Shown piece by piece: positions 15,473-24,567 of a DNA stretch of 64,000 bases (positions are counted from its first letter, which is position 1; every line of letters starts with the position of its first letter). The notes beneath the pieces are model-generated. The model worked only from the letters and a program-made list of their open reading frames with translations, had not been told where the DNA came from and searched no databases. Origin of the DNA: Natrinema halophilum. GTDB lineage: Archaea; Halobacteriota; Halobacteria; Halobacteriales; Natrialbaceae. The DNA lies in contig NZ_CP058601.1 of assembly GCF_013402815.2 (NCBI RefSeq), forward strand, positions 3,782,001 through 3,846,000. Reading direction: 5' to 3'. A program made the position numbers and the translations under genes.

Positions 15473-15876
15473 TTACACTATCGAACTGATCGAGATCTTT
15501 GCCTGTGCCGTGCCTCGATGATCGCCATCACCATGCCACCTGAGTAGTGGAAGACTGAGTAGTGGAAGATCGCTCGAGCGGACCATCTTGTCCCGAAGGA
15601 TCGTGAGACCGGAGCAGCCGTGTGGCTTGTAGACGACGAAGCAATACCAGCCGTCGTGACGGCGGAGTTCCTCGTGATACTCTGATAGACGTTCCAGTTA
15701 CCCGGCTGTCCGTCGGCGTGTTCGTGCATCGTCGATTTGATCTCGACGGGCGTCCCGTTCCCGAAGGTGGCATCGTGCCAGCTCGAGCGGTCGAGATCGA
15801 ACCGTCGCTTCTCGGCCATCCGTTTCTCGACGAGCGCGCCGAAGTGGTTCGCTCGCCTCGAGCGGGATCGACTCAC
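15473..15876 (-). pseudogene. Frameshifted PD-(D/E)XK-like protein of haloarchaeal elements
   Basis: From a GTG at 15876 the frame reads SRSRSRRANHFGALVEK..., then DRSSWHDATFGNGTPVEIK. It has to shift frame near 15690 to continue as EYHEELRRHDGWYCFVVYK and end ...GTAQAKISISSIV at 15473. The Asp-x(n)-VEIK spacing resembles a PD-(D/E)XK nuclease core. A 15-bp tandem duplication (ACTGAGTAGTGGAAG twice, near 15543-15572) inserts five residues close to the C-terminus. Both lesions show it is decaying. Confidence 0.6.
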
Positions 15877-15897
15877 GCGGACCACACATGTCGTGCG

Positions 15898-15978
15898 CCG
15901 GTCTCCATAAAGAAACACAGTTGGTCGCATCACCATTCCCTCCCGCGAAACCGATTACAAACAGGAAGAAACAGATAG
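15898..15978 (-). pseudogene. Short diverged copy of the serine hydrolase membrane tail
   Basis: About 80 bases here align with 16193-16272 inside the neighbouring serine hydrolase gene. On the minus strand the copies read MRPTVFLYGDR versus MRPTAFLSGDR, and both contain the same AAACAGGA(A/G)GAAACAG run. It is the remnant of a second, paralogous gene of which only a transmembrane-region fragment survives. Confidence 0.6.
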
Positions 15979-15992
15979 CAGTTATCCGGCAG

Positions 15993-17945
15993 TCACAGCT
16001 GGTACCAGAGAAGATTCCAGTACCAGAGCAGCCATGTAAACACGATTGCAGCGAGCGCGACCACTGTGTAGTGAACCCGCGTCCAGCATCCCCATTCCCG
16101 GTTCCGTATGGCGATACCGGCGAATACCACCGTCAAAACGCTCGCTACTGCCCCGACAAGTGAGGGGATCGTGAGGAGCCGAAACAGTAGCCGGTCACCG
16201 GACAGAAACGCAGTCGGTCGCATCGCCAGCGCTCCTGCGAAACCGATGATAAACAGGAGGAAACAGGTACCAGCTATGCCGCCTGTCCACTGTGCAAATC
16301 GGAGTGGGGAGTCCACCCTGGATCGTTTCGCACCACGATACCAGCGCCAACTGGCTGCTCCCGACCATCCAACAGCGGCCGTCATGAAGACCACCACACA
16401 GAAAGCAACGATCGCACCGTGAACCCGTGGTTGTTCTCGTATCGGAAGTCGTTCGTACGCTGACGCTGGACGACTCCCGAGAAACAGGTGTGTGATGTGT
16501 CCCTCGGTTTCACGAAAAGCGAGTTGGTCGGGACCGTCGATTTCATGGAAGTAGAGAGGTTCCGCTTCACCCCATCGCTTCGTCTCCTCGCCGTGTGTCG
16601 TTACCAGCCGTCCGTGATCGTCGAGAGAGACGGAGACGGACTCGGTGACGCCGATGAACTTCTCTGAGGTCGTAGACGGAACCCTGAGTGTTCTGTACGT
16701 CCCTTCGAGGTCGGTTCCTCGCGTTGGTATGCTATCCGGAACCGCCACCGACGGATCTTCCGTGTCAAAGTACCGCTCTATAAATTCGTCTATGAACTCC
16801 TCTCTGGCATTGCTCCCGCCTCTACTGTTGTACGAAACGAACACCCCCACGTCGCGTTCGGGAACAAGAAAGAGGAGGCTGTGAAACAATTGTGTATCCC
16901 CGGCGTGACCAATCACCCGGACACCGTGACGACTCATCTCATAGAAACCGAAGCACATTCCGTTCACTCGTTCGTCGTTGGTGAACCGACGGCGGTGCAT
17001 CTCCGCGATCGTTTCCGGTTCGAGTATCCGATCATCATCGATTGTTCCGCCCTGAAGATGTACCCGGACGAATCGTGCCATGTCGGCCGCGGTCGCACTC
17101 ATTGCACCTGTAGGCGCCATACCAACGAATTCGAAGTCGCCTTCTCGGAACCCGTCCTCTGTGGCTGTGTATCCCTTTGCAAGATCTGCCCGGAGACCGT
17201 CTGGAACCGGCTGGGCGAACGTGCTCCGATTCATGGAGAGCGGATCAAAAATTTCCGCGGCAACGTAGTTCTCGAACGACATCCCAGCGGTGGTTGCCGC
17301 GATGTGACCGGAGAGGCCAGCGCCGTAGTTCGAGTATGCAGTAAATTGTCCCGGTGGACGGACGCGAGCAGGTTGCTCTTCGACAAGGGCCTGCTCCAGT
17401 GGTTGGAGGTCGGTTTCGTCTAAGACGAACGTCCCGTGGACCCGATCCTCGAACCCGGGTGTCTGCGTCCCGAGATGGTCGAGTGTGACCGGTTGCTCGT
17501 CCGTCCCGGGAACGTCGATTTCATTGAGATACTGGTTTACATCGGCGTCGAGATCGAGCCGCCCACGTTCGACGCCCTGCATCACGGCTGTCCAGGTGAG
17601 CAGTTTCGACACCGAACCGATACGAAAGAGCGTTTCATCGGCACGAACCGGTGTCTCTGAACGACTGTCACTGACGCCGTATCCCTTTGCAAACTCCGAA
17701 TTGCCATCGACGACAGCGACTGTCGCCCCTGGAATCTCGTGAGCGTCCAGTTGCGCACGTACGAGACCATCGAGAAACGACTCGAAAGCGTTCGGATCGG
17801 TGAGCGGCCCTGTTTCAGGCTGGGCAACGGCCCTACTCGTAGTATCCGTGCTAGCAGTTACGGGTGTCGAGAAGACGGCAGCACTGACCGCGAGTCCACC
17901 CAGAACGTCCCGGCGCGAAACGGAGTCCATTGGACTGTCGCTCAC
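15993..17945 (-). CDS. Tat-exported serine hydrolase (beta-lactamase class C / DD-peptidase family) with membrane tail
   Basis: A 650-residue enzyme. After a Tat signal (SRRDVLGGLAV), a class-C beta-lactamase-like domain spans about 50-400. SxxK is S111-VS-K114, the Y-x-N motif is YSN near residue 208, and HAGDT takes the place of the third (KTG-like) motif. The C-terminal 150 residues form about five membrane helices, ending in WYQL. Archaea lack murein, so the natural substrate is probably a peptide or ester. Start: Met1 at 17945 or Met6, both before the Tat motif. It overlaps the DUF998 gene upstream by four bases, so the two are one transcript. Confidence 0.8.
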   Translation of the reverse strand: MSDSPMDSVSRRDVLGGLAVSAAVFSTPVTASTDTTSRAVAQPETGPLTDPNAFESFLDGLVRAQLDAHEIPGATVAVVDGNSEFAKGYGVSDSRSETPVRADETLFRIGSVSKLLTWTAVMQGVERGRLDLDADVNQYLNEIDVPGTDEQPVTLDHLGTQTPGFEDRVHGTFVLDETDLQPLEQALVEEQPARVRPPGQFTAYSNYGAGLSGHIAATTAGMSFENYVAAEIFDPLSMNRSTFAQPVPDGLRADLAKGYTATEDGFREGDFEFVGMAPTGAMSATAADMARFVRVHLQGGTIDDDRILEPETIAEMHRRRFTNDERVNGMCFGFYEMSRHGVRVIGHAGDTQLFHSLLFLVPERDVGVFVSYNSRGGSNAREEFIDEFIERYFDTEDPSVAVPDSIPTRGTDLEGTYRTLRVPSTTSEKFIGVTESVSVSLDDHGRLVTTHGEETKRWGEAEPLYFHEIDGPDQLAFRETEGHITHLFLGSRPASAYERLPIREQPRVHGAIVAFCVVVFMTAAVGWSGAASWRWYRGAKRSRVDSPLRFAQWTGGIAGTCFLLFIIGFAGALAMRPTAFLSGDRLLFRLLTIPSLVGAVASVLTVVFAGIAIRNREWGCWTRVHYTVVALAAIVFTWLLWYWNLLWYQL

Positions 17946-18640
17946 TCGCCTCGATGTGCGGTTGCAACAGGTCGGTCAGGACTCCCGAGCAGGGAGCCAC
18001 CGAAGGCTACCAGCCAGAGCATCACTGGGTAGACGATCATTCGTTCGGTCCCCCCGTGGCCGATGGGGCCAAACGCCGCCGTATTGCCGGCATCACCCAC
18101 CGCCATGAGCACGACGAACACGAGTCCAATACCACCGGCGAGTATCGATATCGCACGCATTACCCCGGAGAGTCGAGTCGCAGTCCCGAGGGCCTGCACG
18201 TTGAAGAACACGAATGCGAGGAGCGCGAACAGCGAGTGGAGGCCGCCGGTATCGAGCGGGAAGACGCCGGCGCCGATCGCACCAATACCGGCGAGTGCGA
18301 AGATAGCGAAGAGCCAGCGTTTTCCGTGGGTCCGGTAGAAGTAGAACCCGCCGAGGAGGTTGAACAGGCCTGCGATGGTGAGCGAGATATTGAACACGAG
18401 CGCGGTCTCGGCGATGACGCCGAGGTCACTGATGGCAGCCCCACCGAAGTCGTAGCCCGGGGCCATCGCTGCTGCAAGCATGATGACCGTTATAAACTGG
18501 GCGGCGAGTGCGACGAAGAAAGCACCTGCCCGTTTCCGGTTATCTAACGCCGTTCCATGGATTTCACCAGCGGCCTGGCTATACGCGGTACTCCGAGTCA
18601 TGGTCTGGTCACTGAGTGTTCGTTCGATCCCAGAGAACAT
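17942..18640 (-). CDS. DUF998 family membrane protein
   Basis: A 232-residue (or 219 from Met14 at 18601) polytopic protein with six hydrophobic segments and the family signature PGYDFGGAAISDLG after the first one. DUF998 proteins are widespread in haloarchaea and of unknown activity. Its end overlaps the start of the serine hydrolase gene by four bases, tying it to that exported enzyme. The N-terminal 35 residues are hydrophilic. Confidence 0.75.
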   Translation of the reverse strand: MFSGIERTLSDQTMTRSTAYSQAAGEIHGTALDNRKRAGAFFVALAAQFITVIMLAAAMAPGYDFGGAAISDLGVIAETALVFNISLTIAGLFNLLGGFYFYRTHGKRWLFAIFALAGIGAIGAGVFPLDTGGLHSLFALLAFVFFNVQALGTATRLSGVMRAISILAGGIGLVFVVLMAVGDAGNTAAFGPIGHGGTERMIVYPVMLWLVAFGGSLLGSPDRPVATAHRGE

Positions 18641-18834
18641 ATAGTAGCTCTACTGCAATCCGCAGAGAGTTACAGCTCCGGCCGACAGTCCGTTCAGATG
18701 GAAATCGTCCCGTAATCATAGTCACTGCGATCCGTTAAGACGGTGTTACACCGCGTTCGGCGAGCCGGTTCTCGGTAATTGCTTCATCCGCTGGACGGCC
18801 AAAACAGGGAGGAGTGAACACAATCGGAGCTGCG

Positions 18835-19707
18835 CTATCGGTCGAGAGGAAGCGGTGGTCGTGGCACTTCTTCAGCATTTGTCAGGGTCTTCGCTCCCCA
18901 GATTGCTGTAAGCAGAACTGCGAGCAGCACCCAGTGAGAGTAATAGATTACGTCCGCAACCTCGATCGTTTCGGAGACGAAATTGACCCACCCGTGCATC
19001 AGGATGATGCCGAGAATGCTGCGCGACGTGTGGTTGTAGACCCACGTGAACGCCACCGAGAGGGCTACAGTCCCGACCATGAACAGCCAGAATCCCAGCG
19101 TTCCGAATCCAACCATCTCACGCTGAAATGTTCCTTCGATAAAGAACAGCGGGAGGTGCCAGACCGCCCACACCGCTCCCAAGATCACACTGGCATTCAA
19201 CGCAGACCAGTTCAGCTGAAGCCGGTCCAGTGCATAGCCTCGCCATCCTAACTCTTCGAGGATGGGCGGGAGCGACGCAAAGAATAGCGCTGGCAGGATT
19301 GCAAGTGGATTTCCGCCAAATTCCTGTACCCCTTCGCCCCACGTTGCGCCTGGACCACCCAATAGCAGATCTACCACTGCAGCTACGGTCGTCACGGCCA
19401 GTGGGAGCAGAAGAAGTACCAGAAACCACCGGCTGCCGATTCGGCGAACCTGCGTGATGCGACTCCAGAAATCCGATCGCCCGCGGTCGTCGTAGACGAG
19501 GTACACGAACCCGATGCCCGCAATCCCGGGGCCAACGAGCCCCGTTAGTAGCAACACGAGCCCTGCAGCGCTGGAAAAGCTCACCTCAAGGACGATAGCC
19601 GACAGCCAGAAGCTCCACGTTATGAGGAATGTCACGCCAAAGAACAGCCACGGGTTTGCGACAGAGACGGTCGTCGTACCGATCGTGAACCGTGATGGTT
19701 CGTTCAT
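18835..19707 (-). CDS. CPBP-family intramembrane metalloprotease (first of three)
   Basis: A 290-residue membrane protease with about eight helices. The CAAX-protease/bacteriocin-processing motifs are EELGWRG (near residue 150), the His of HLPLFF (near 184), and a final HGWVNF (near 238), which together bind the catalytic metal. Members process prenylated or other membrane proteins or protect against peptide toxins; the target here is unknown. Two more homologues lie at 23.6 and 28.1 kb. It is separated from the DUF998 gene by about 195 bases with no evident gene. Confidence 0.85.
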   Translation of the reverse strand: MNEPSRFTIGTTTVSVANPWLFFGVTFLITWSFWLSAIVLEVSFSSAAGLVLLLTGLVGPGIAGIGFVYLVYDDRGRSDFWSRITQVRRIGSRWFLVLLLLPLAVTTVAAVVDLLLGGPGATWGEGVQEFGGNPLAILPALFFASLPPILEELGWRGYALDRLQLNWSALNASVILGAVWAVWHLPLFFIEGTFQREMVGFGTLGFWLFMVGTVALSVAFTWVYNHTSRSILGIILMHGWVNFVSETIEVADVIYYSHWVLLAVLLTAIWGAKTLTNAEEVPRPPLPLDR

Positions 19708-19934
19708 CGTGCGATAGTTCCGTTCGTGAAGGCAGCCCCGTTTCCGGGTACCGTCTTACTGAATCCTGTCTCACCCGCTTCCGGTTCAGTGATCAACGTG
19801 CTTTTTCTGCGGTTCATTGTTCTCTTCTCCCTCGCTTGGCAGTAGTAGATCATATTCGATGATAAACGAAATCGGCGGTCCACAGGACCTTCTCTCTCCC
19901 CAGTACCTACCGAACACAGTAGCGACGCCGATCC

Positions 19935-20300
19935 TCACTTCCGACCGAGTACATACCCGAAAACGAAACACAGACCAGCCACTACCGCACGCTTGCGTGT
20001 GTCACCGAACGGTATGAACCGGGTCTCCTGGTTCGTTATTTCCACGACACCGATCGGAGTAGCCCAGACACCGCCGCCCATCCCGCCTCCCTCGCCGGCG
20101 TCTCGGTTCTCGCCTGCAGTATCGACGTCCTCGCGGCCCTCCGATTCGTATCCGCCCCCGAATCCATACGCTACCTTTGCGACGGGAACGATCGTTTTCC
20201 CGTCGTGTTCGACGGGATCGCCGTACACCTGGGTGACGCCCGCATGGTCCTGAATTCGATCACCGATTGCCGAGAGTCGTTCTCTATGGTTCATACGCAC
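19935..20300 (-). CDS. GerW/YtfJ-family protein
   Basis: A 121-residue protein with the pattern VYGDPVEHDGKTIVPVAKVAYGFGGG, a Gly-rich stretch (GEGGGMGGGVWATPIGVV) and a C-terminal hydrophobic helix (AVVAGLCFVFGYVLG). This matches the sporulation-named GerW/YtfJ family, which is common in non-sporulating archaea and of unknown function. Met1 and Met3 (20294) are both possible. It faces away from the CPBP gene's upstream side with about 230 bases between. Confidence 0.8.
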   Translation of the reverse strand: MRMNHRERLSAIGDRIQDHAGVTQVYGDPVEHDGKTIVPVAKVAYGFGGGYESEGREDVDTAGENRDAGEGGGMGGGVWATPIGVVEITNQETRFIPFGDTRKRAVVAGLCFVFGYVLGRK

Positions 20301-20378
20301 GTACCGACGAGACTCACCGATATAGCTTCGTCACCCCGATACGACCGGTCGCGTCGAAATCGAGATTCGAGTTGATAG

Positions 20379-20708
20379 TATCAGTACGGATATTCGACCG
20401 AAGCGGGCCGTGCGCAAGCGGCGGAATACGTCGACACGTTCCTCGAGGACACGGACCGCCAGCCCGACCGGATCGGCCTCTTCGGCGGCGCGCTTCCGTA
20501 CTCGAAGTGCGGCTTTCTCAAGCGACTGATGATGAAACAGATTGCCAGGCGAATGATCTCCGAGATGCCCGAGGCGGACGCATCCGGAGACGGTGAATTC
20601 ACAGACTGGGTCGAAGTGGAAGCGTTCGCTGCCGATGTCGCTGCATTCGTCGAGGGATGTCTCGGTGTACCGTCGCCGGCTGTCAGTGAATCAGAACTGA
20701 GCGAGTAA
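20379..20708 (+). pseudogene. C-terminal part of a flavodoxin-domain protein
   Basis: The frame opens directly after an in-frame TAG with YGYSTEAGRAQAAEYVDTFL, followed by RIGLFGGALPYSKCGFLKRLMMK and a C-terminal SSE-rich tail. This matches the second half of haloarchaeal flavodoxin/protoporphyrinogen-oxidase-like proteins. The FMN-binding N-terminus (normally T/SxTGxT) is missing and no start codon fits, so the gene was truncated at its 5' end by a rearrangement near 20375. Confidence 0.6.
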
Positions 20709-20940
20709 CGTGGCGTCGCATGGCTCCTCCTTGCAGCTGGGATCGTACCGGCGAGTCTGCGGATCCGACTGATGGATACCTGTTCGGTATGTAACTGAAA
20801 TAGCGATAATGGCAATATACTCACAAGTAATCGCTCAGACACATAAGAATGTGGTGAATTCTGCTACTGCCTATAACGATACTTCAGAGAGCCTCAAACA
20901 TATTTGAGTTACATTCCTGCCAATATGTAGAATCGGAGAC

Positions 20941-20949
20941 AATATTTAT
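20941..20949 (+). promoter_or_regulatory. TATA box for the MFS-like gene
   Basis: AATATTTAT is a good archaeal TATA element. Its spacing puts transcription start near 20971, four bases before the ATG at 20975. This is why that ATG is preferred over the ATG at 20948, which lies inside the box. Confidence 0.5.
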
Positions 20950-20974
20950 GCCAGATTGTGGAGTACAGCACCCT

Positions 20975-22252
20975 ATGAAACTTTTCGAGTTCGCCCGTGA
21001 GCGCGAGTGGGTTCCCATCACTGGATATCTGATCTACGTATCTGCGCTCACGGCAGGGTACTATTACAACCTCACGTTCGTCCAACTGGGACTGACCGAT
21101 CTCGGAACACAGAAGATCGGTATGCCCCCCGGAGACGTGTCGATAGTGATGGCCATACTTGCGCTGCTCACCCTCGTCGCAGCCGTCGTCAGCGGCGTCC
21201 TGATGGACCGGCGTGGATGGAGCACTGACCTGTACGTGAAGTTCCGGTTGCTCTTTCTGATTGTTCTCACTCAACTGATTCTGACGGTCGCTGCCCCACA
21301 CGTGAGTACGATCGAATTGTTCGTGCTCTGGGTGATCGTCTGTTCGATTGCACTCGGCGTCGGAATTCCAGTGTCCTTCAGTTTCATGCTCGATTTCGTT
21401 CCTGTGAGGGACCGCGGATACGTCGCTGCCGTCGTGGCGGGATTGTCGTTCTTCGTCGCGGCCCTGTATCCGATCGAGTGGCGAATCGACGAGTTTAGTC
21501 TCGTCATGAGCGCGATGATGGTTCCAGCTGTCCTCGTTCTCGCCATTCTCTCAGTCAAGCGATTCCGATTCGTCGATACCCTCGCCAGTCAACACGAACG
21601 CGATGCGTTCGGAACTGGCCGATTCTGCCGACCGATATCGGTCCGAACGGCGAGTTTCGCATTCTGGGGCCCTGTTCTACTGATGTTCGGCGTCTTCTTC
21701 ATCGATAGCCTGGGCTTTCTCCGGATTATCGAGACGACGCTGTACATCTACACGTCCTGGCAATCTCCCGACCTGAGTGTCCGGTTGTTTATCGCTGTCT
21801 TGCACGTTGTCGGGGCGCTCGCCGCTGGCGTCATCTACACGAATTTCGATCGAAACTGGCTGTTCCTCTGGGTGTTCGGCCTGTTCGCGTTCACGCACCT
21901 CCTGTATGTCTTCCATATCCAGTTTGGAGCGGGTGATACCCCACCACTGGTACTGCCGATGTTCTACGTGCTCGCCGTCAGTTTCTACACGACGCTCAAC
22001 TTCGCACTCTGGCCGGATCTCTCCACGCCCGAGACGATCGGCACGCACACGGCCCTCGGTGTCGGAATCGCAGGGTGGCTGGCGACCTTCTTGAGTACCT
22101 CGCTAGCGCTGTACTCCGAGGGGATCGGACTCTCATTGCTGAGCCATCTGACGTACGTGAACGCGCTGGCACTGCTGTTCGTCGTCACACTGCCAGTGCT
22201 GCTATACGTGCATCGGATGGTTGAATTGGCTCGTGGGGGGCTGACGCCATGA
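20975..22252 (+). CDS. MFS-like 12-TM transporter
   Basis: A protein of 425 residues with about twelve hydrophobic segments in two halves. The major-facilitator loop between helices 2 and 3 is visible as SGVLMDRRGWSTDLYVKFR. No substrate signature is recognised. The start at 20975 (MKLFEFARE) follows the promoter position. The stop overlaps the start of the bactofilin-like gene (ATGA), so the two are co-translated and probably work together at the membrane. Confidence 0.7.
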   Translation: MKLFEFAREREWVPITGYLIYVSALTAGYYYNLTFVQLGLTDLGTQKIGMPPGDVSIVMAILALLTLVAAVVSGVLMDRRGWSTDLYVKFRLLFLIVLTQLILTVAAPHVSTIELFVLWVIVCSIALGVGIPVSFSFMLDFVPVRDRGYVAAVVAGLSFFVAALYPIEWRIDEFSLVMSAMMVPAVLVLAILSVKRFRFVDTLASQHERDAFGTGRFCRPISVRTASFAFWGPVLLMFGVFFIDSLGFLRIIETTLYIYTSWQSPDLSVRLFIAVLHVVGALAAGVIYTNFDRNWLFLWVFGLFAFTHLLYVFHIQFGAGDTPPLVLPMFYVLAVSFYTTLNFALWPDLSTPETIGTHTALGVGIAGWLATFLSTSLALYSEGIGLSLLSHLTYVNALALLFVVTLPVLLYVHRMVELARGGLTP

Positions 22253-23112
22253 ATCTGGAACTCATCCCGCTTTTGATAATCGCGCTGCTCATGATTTCGG
22301 CGGGTGGAGCAGACGTCGAAACCACCGAATTCGTTATTGAGGGCGACCACGAGATAACCGAACACCGGGGCGCGTTGATCGTCGGGGATGCGACGGTCAC
22401 GGTGCCGGCCGACGAAGCGGTGTCCGGTCCGGTCTACGTTATCGGCGGCGAGTTCCGGGTCAATGGAACAATCGAAGGTGACGTAACACAACTCTCCGGA
22501 TCACTCGTCGTCGAGGACGGTGCAACGATTGGTGGAGAACTCCAGCACATTAGTGGGAGCGAAGAACTGTCCACCGAGGCAACCATTACCGAGCGGACCA
22601 CTGTCGCGTTTGAATCCTCTGAACCCGGCCCGATCGCCGCGTATACGCCGTTCGTGCTGACGACGTTGATACTAGCGCTCGGAGGAACGTGGCTCTCCCG
22701 AAAACATGAACTACTGCTCGATACTGTCGGGGCAGCCGCGCAAGATCATCCACTGATCAGCCTCACCGTGGGCGCACTCCTCTCCGTAACGTTCCTCTCC
22801 GTGTTCGTCTTCATGGCGTTCACCCTGATCCTCCTCCCCGTGAGCATACTCGGTCTTCTGGTAGGATTGGTTACAGTTGCTTACGGAATCATCGCACTGG
22901 GATATCTGGCTGGTCAACAGTTGAACACCCCACGAGTCGGTCTGGCGACCGGTTTCGGAGTCGTTGTTGTCATGGTGGTCTTACAGGTAATCGGAGCGAT
23001 TCCGATCCTCGGGGATCTGATCGCGGGTGGGCTTCTTCTGACCGGACTGGGGGCTGTCATACTGACGTACTTCGGACTCCAGGAGTTCGAACCGGTATCG
23101 CTTCCGGAGTGA
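22249..23112 (+). CDS. Bactofilin-like polymer-forming domain with membrane domain
   Basis: A 287-residue protein. A signal-anchor-like start is followed by a right-handed beta-helix segment of the polymer-forming type (VYVIGGEFRVNGTIEGDVTQLSGSLVVEDGATIGG, seen as short repeats VIGGEFRVNG / GDVTQLSGSLVV / GATIGGELQ). Four membrane helices follow from residue 128 onward. The beta-helix would lie outside the membrane. Such proteins in haloarchaea are annotated only by the polymer-forming domain. Translationally coupled to the MFS-like gene, a pairing I do not know as described. Confidence 0.7.
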   Translation: MNLELIPLLIIALLMISAGGADVETTEFVIEGDHEITEHRGALIVGDATVTVPADEAVSGPVYVIGGEFRVNGTIEGDVTQLSGSLVVEDGATIGGELQHISGSEELSTEATITERTTVAFESSEPGPIAAYTPFVLTTLILALGGTWLSRKHELLLDTVGAAAQDHPLISLTVGALLSVTFLSVFVFMAFTLILLPVSILGLLVGLVTVAYGIIALGYLAGQQLNTPRVGLATGFGVVVVMVVLQVIGAIPILGDLIAGGLLLTGLGAVILTYFGLQEFEPVSLPE

Positions 23113-23146
23113 TACTGAGGGTCACAGGCAAGGAATAGACGTGCGT

Positions 23147-23190
23147 TTGACATCCTCCGCCGCCTGAAGGCGGAGGAGTCCCGAGCGGTG
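23147..23190 (+). mobile_element. IS200/IS605-type end remnant (hairpin)
   Basis: The sequence TTTGACATCCTCCGCC...GGCGGAGGAGTCCCGAGC contains a perfect 8-bp stem, 23154-23161 with 23169-23176. It looks like the conserved right-end structure left by TnpB-carrying (IS1341/IS605) elements of haloarchaea. No tnpB reading frame is present next to it, so only the end remains. Confidence 0.45.
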
Positions 23191-23269
23191 AGATATTACG
23201 GTTTGCAGCCTCCCTGCTCTTTCGGTGTGAACCGTCCGCTCTCGCGGTCGAACAGGATGACTCCGGGCT

Positions 23270-23551
23270 GTGCCACCCAGCCGTTACTCATATCCCCAGT
23301 CGGGGGACTCCGAGTTCTACCGACACCCACGCCTGCCCATCGTCGGTGTCGAGTATCAGGTGTTCTGGCAGATGTGGCTCAACGAGGCCCGGATCGACCG
23401 GCCGATTAGCGAAGAGACCGTGACGCCAGCCCATAAAGAGCGAAACGACCATCCTATCCGTTTCCTCGATTTCTGTGATACAATATTGTATCGACAGGTA
23501 ATTGCGCTCCCAACCGCTCGGTTCGTCGGAGTCGTGAGCGAAGGACTGTGA
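23270..23551 (+). CDS. Hypothetical 93-residue protein or fragment
   Basis: The frame contains a coherent stretch, YPQSGDSEFYRHPRLPIVG and VFWQMWLNEARIDRPISEE, that looks like real protein with haloarchaeal codon use. The start is unclear and the C-terminal part less convincing. It may be the tail of a truncated gene exposed by the neighbouring IS-end remnant. No family recognised. Confidence 0.3.
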   Translation: MPPSRYSYPQSGDSEFYRHPRLPIVGVEYQVFWQMWLNEARIDRPISEETVTPAHKERNDHPIRFLDFCDTILYRQVIALPTARFVGVVSEGL

Positions 23552-23586
23552 CCCACCCTTAAGATATCCGACGCAAAGGGAGGGAT

Positions 23587-24537
23587 ATGGATTCTCATGC
23601 GACTCCTGACCGGGGAACGAGCGAGTCCAGAATACACACTCGAAAAGTAGGGCTCTTTCTCGCGCTTGCGTTCGGTATCGCCTGGACCGGTGCCATCGTC
23701 CTCTCCCTCGTTGGGATTGAACTCAGGACGTTCGCCGGACTCGTGTTGGTGGTCGTGGTGGTCATGTGGGCACCGGCGTTCGCTGCGATCGGAACACAAC
23801 TCCGGTACGGTGAGTCTATTCGGAAGGGGTGTGGACTCGCTCTGGGACGGCTTCGATGGGTCGGACTCGCGTGGGTAACGCCGGTTGCTCTCGTTGCCGC
23901 CACGATAGGTGTCGGAACCGCCTTTCCGGGTGTGTCGTTTACCACGGATTACACAGCGTATCTGCTTGAGTTGGGGTTACCACAGGAACAAGCCGCCGAG
24001 ACGGTCGCGCAACTGGAAACGGTGCCTGTTCCACCTGCTGTTCTCTTCGTCGTTCAGGGTCTCGTCGCGGGTTTGACGATCAACGCCCTCGCGGCGCTGG
24101 GCGAGGAACTCGGATGGCGCGGGCTACTACTCACGGAACTCGCTCCGCTCGGATTCTGGAAATTTTCCCTATTCACAGGCGCGGTCTGGGGCATTTGGCA
24201 CGCGCCGATCATCCTTCAGGGCCACAACTTTCCCGACGCACCGCTTGCGGGTGTGTTCGTAATGACTGCCGCGACGATTGCGATGACGCCGATCTACACG
24301 TACTTGACCCTCCGCGCTCGATCCGTACTCGCTGCGACCGTCCTTCATGGATCGTTCAACGGACTGGGAGCACTGTCGCTGGTCTACCTCACGGGAGCCG
24401 GAAACCTCGCAACCGCTCCCGTCGGCGTCGCTGGCATCGGTGCTGCGGTGTTCATTACTGCGCTTTGCGTCGTCCACGACAGAATCATCGCAGACGAACG
24501 TATTATGACTGGACGCCCGCTGTCTCCGTGGGTGTGA
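23587..24537 (+). CDS. CPBP-family intramembrane metalloprotease (second)
   Basis: A 316-residue protease with eight or nine helices. Active-site motifs are EELGWRG (near residue 172), HAPII (near 204) and HGSFNG (near 253). Compared with the 18.8-kb homologue it has a longer third loop and similar motif spacing, so the two are paralogues or independent acquisitions rather than fresh duplicates. It reads away from the IS-end remnant and faces the convergent hydrolase gene with a 30-base gap. Target unknown. Confidence 0.85.
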   Translation: MDSHATPDRGTSESRIHTRKVGLFLALAFGIAWTGAIVLSLVGIELRTFAGLVLVVVVVMWAPAFAAIGTQLRYGESIRKGCGLALGRLRWVGLAWVTPVALVAATIGVGTAFPGVSFTTDYTAYLLELGLPQEQAAETVAQLETVPVPPAVLFVVQGLVAGLTINALAALGEELGWRGLLLTELAPLGFWKFSLFTGAVWGIWHAPIILQGHNFPDAPLAGVFVMTAATIAMTPIYTYLTLRARSVLAATVLHGSFNGLGALSLVYLTGAGNLATAPVGVAGIGAAVFITALCVVHDRIIADERIMTGRPLSPWV

Positions 24538-24567
24538 GAGACGAAACAGTGGTCTTCGAGGACTCAC

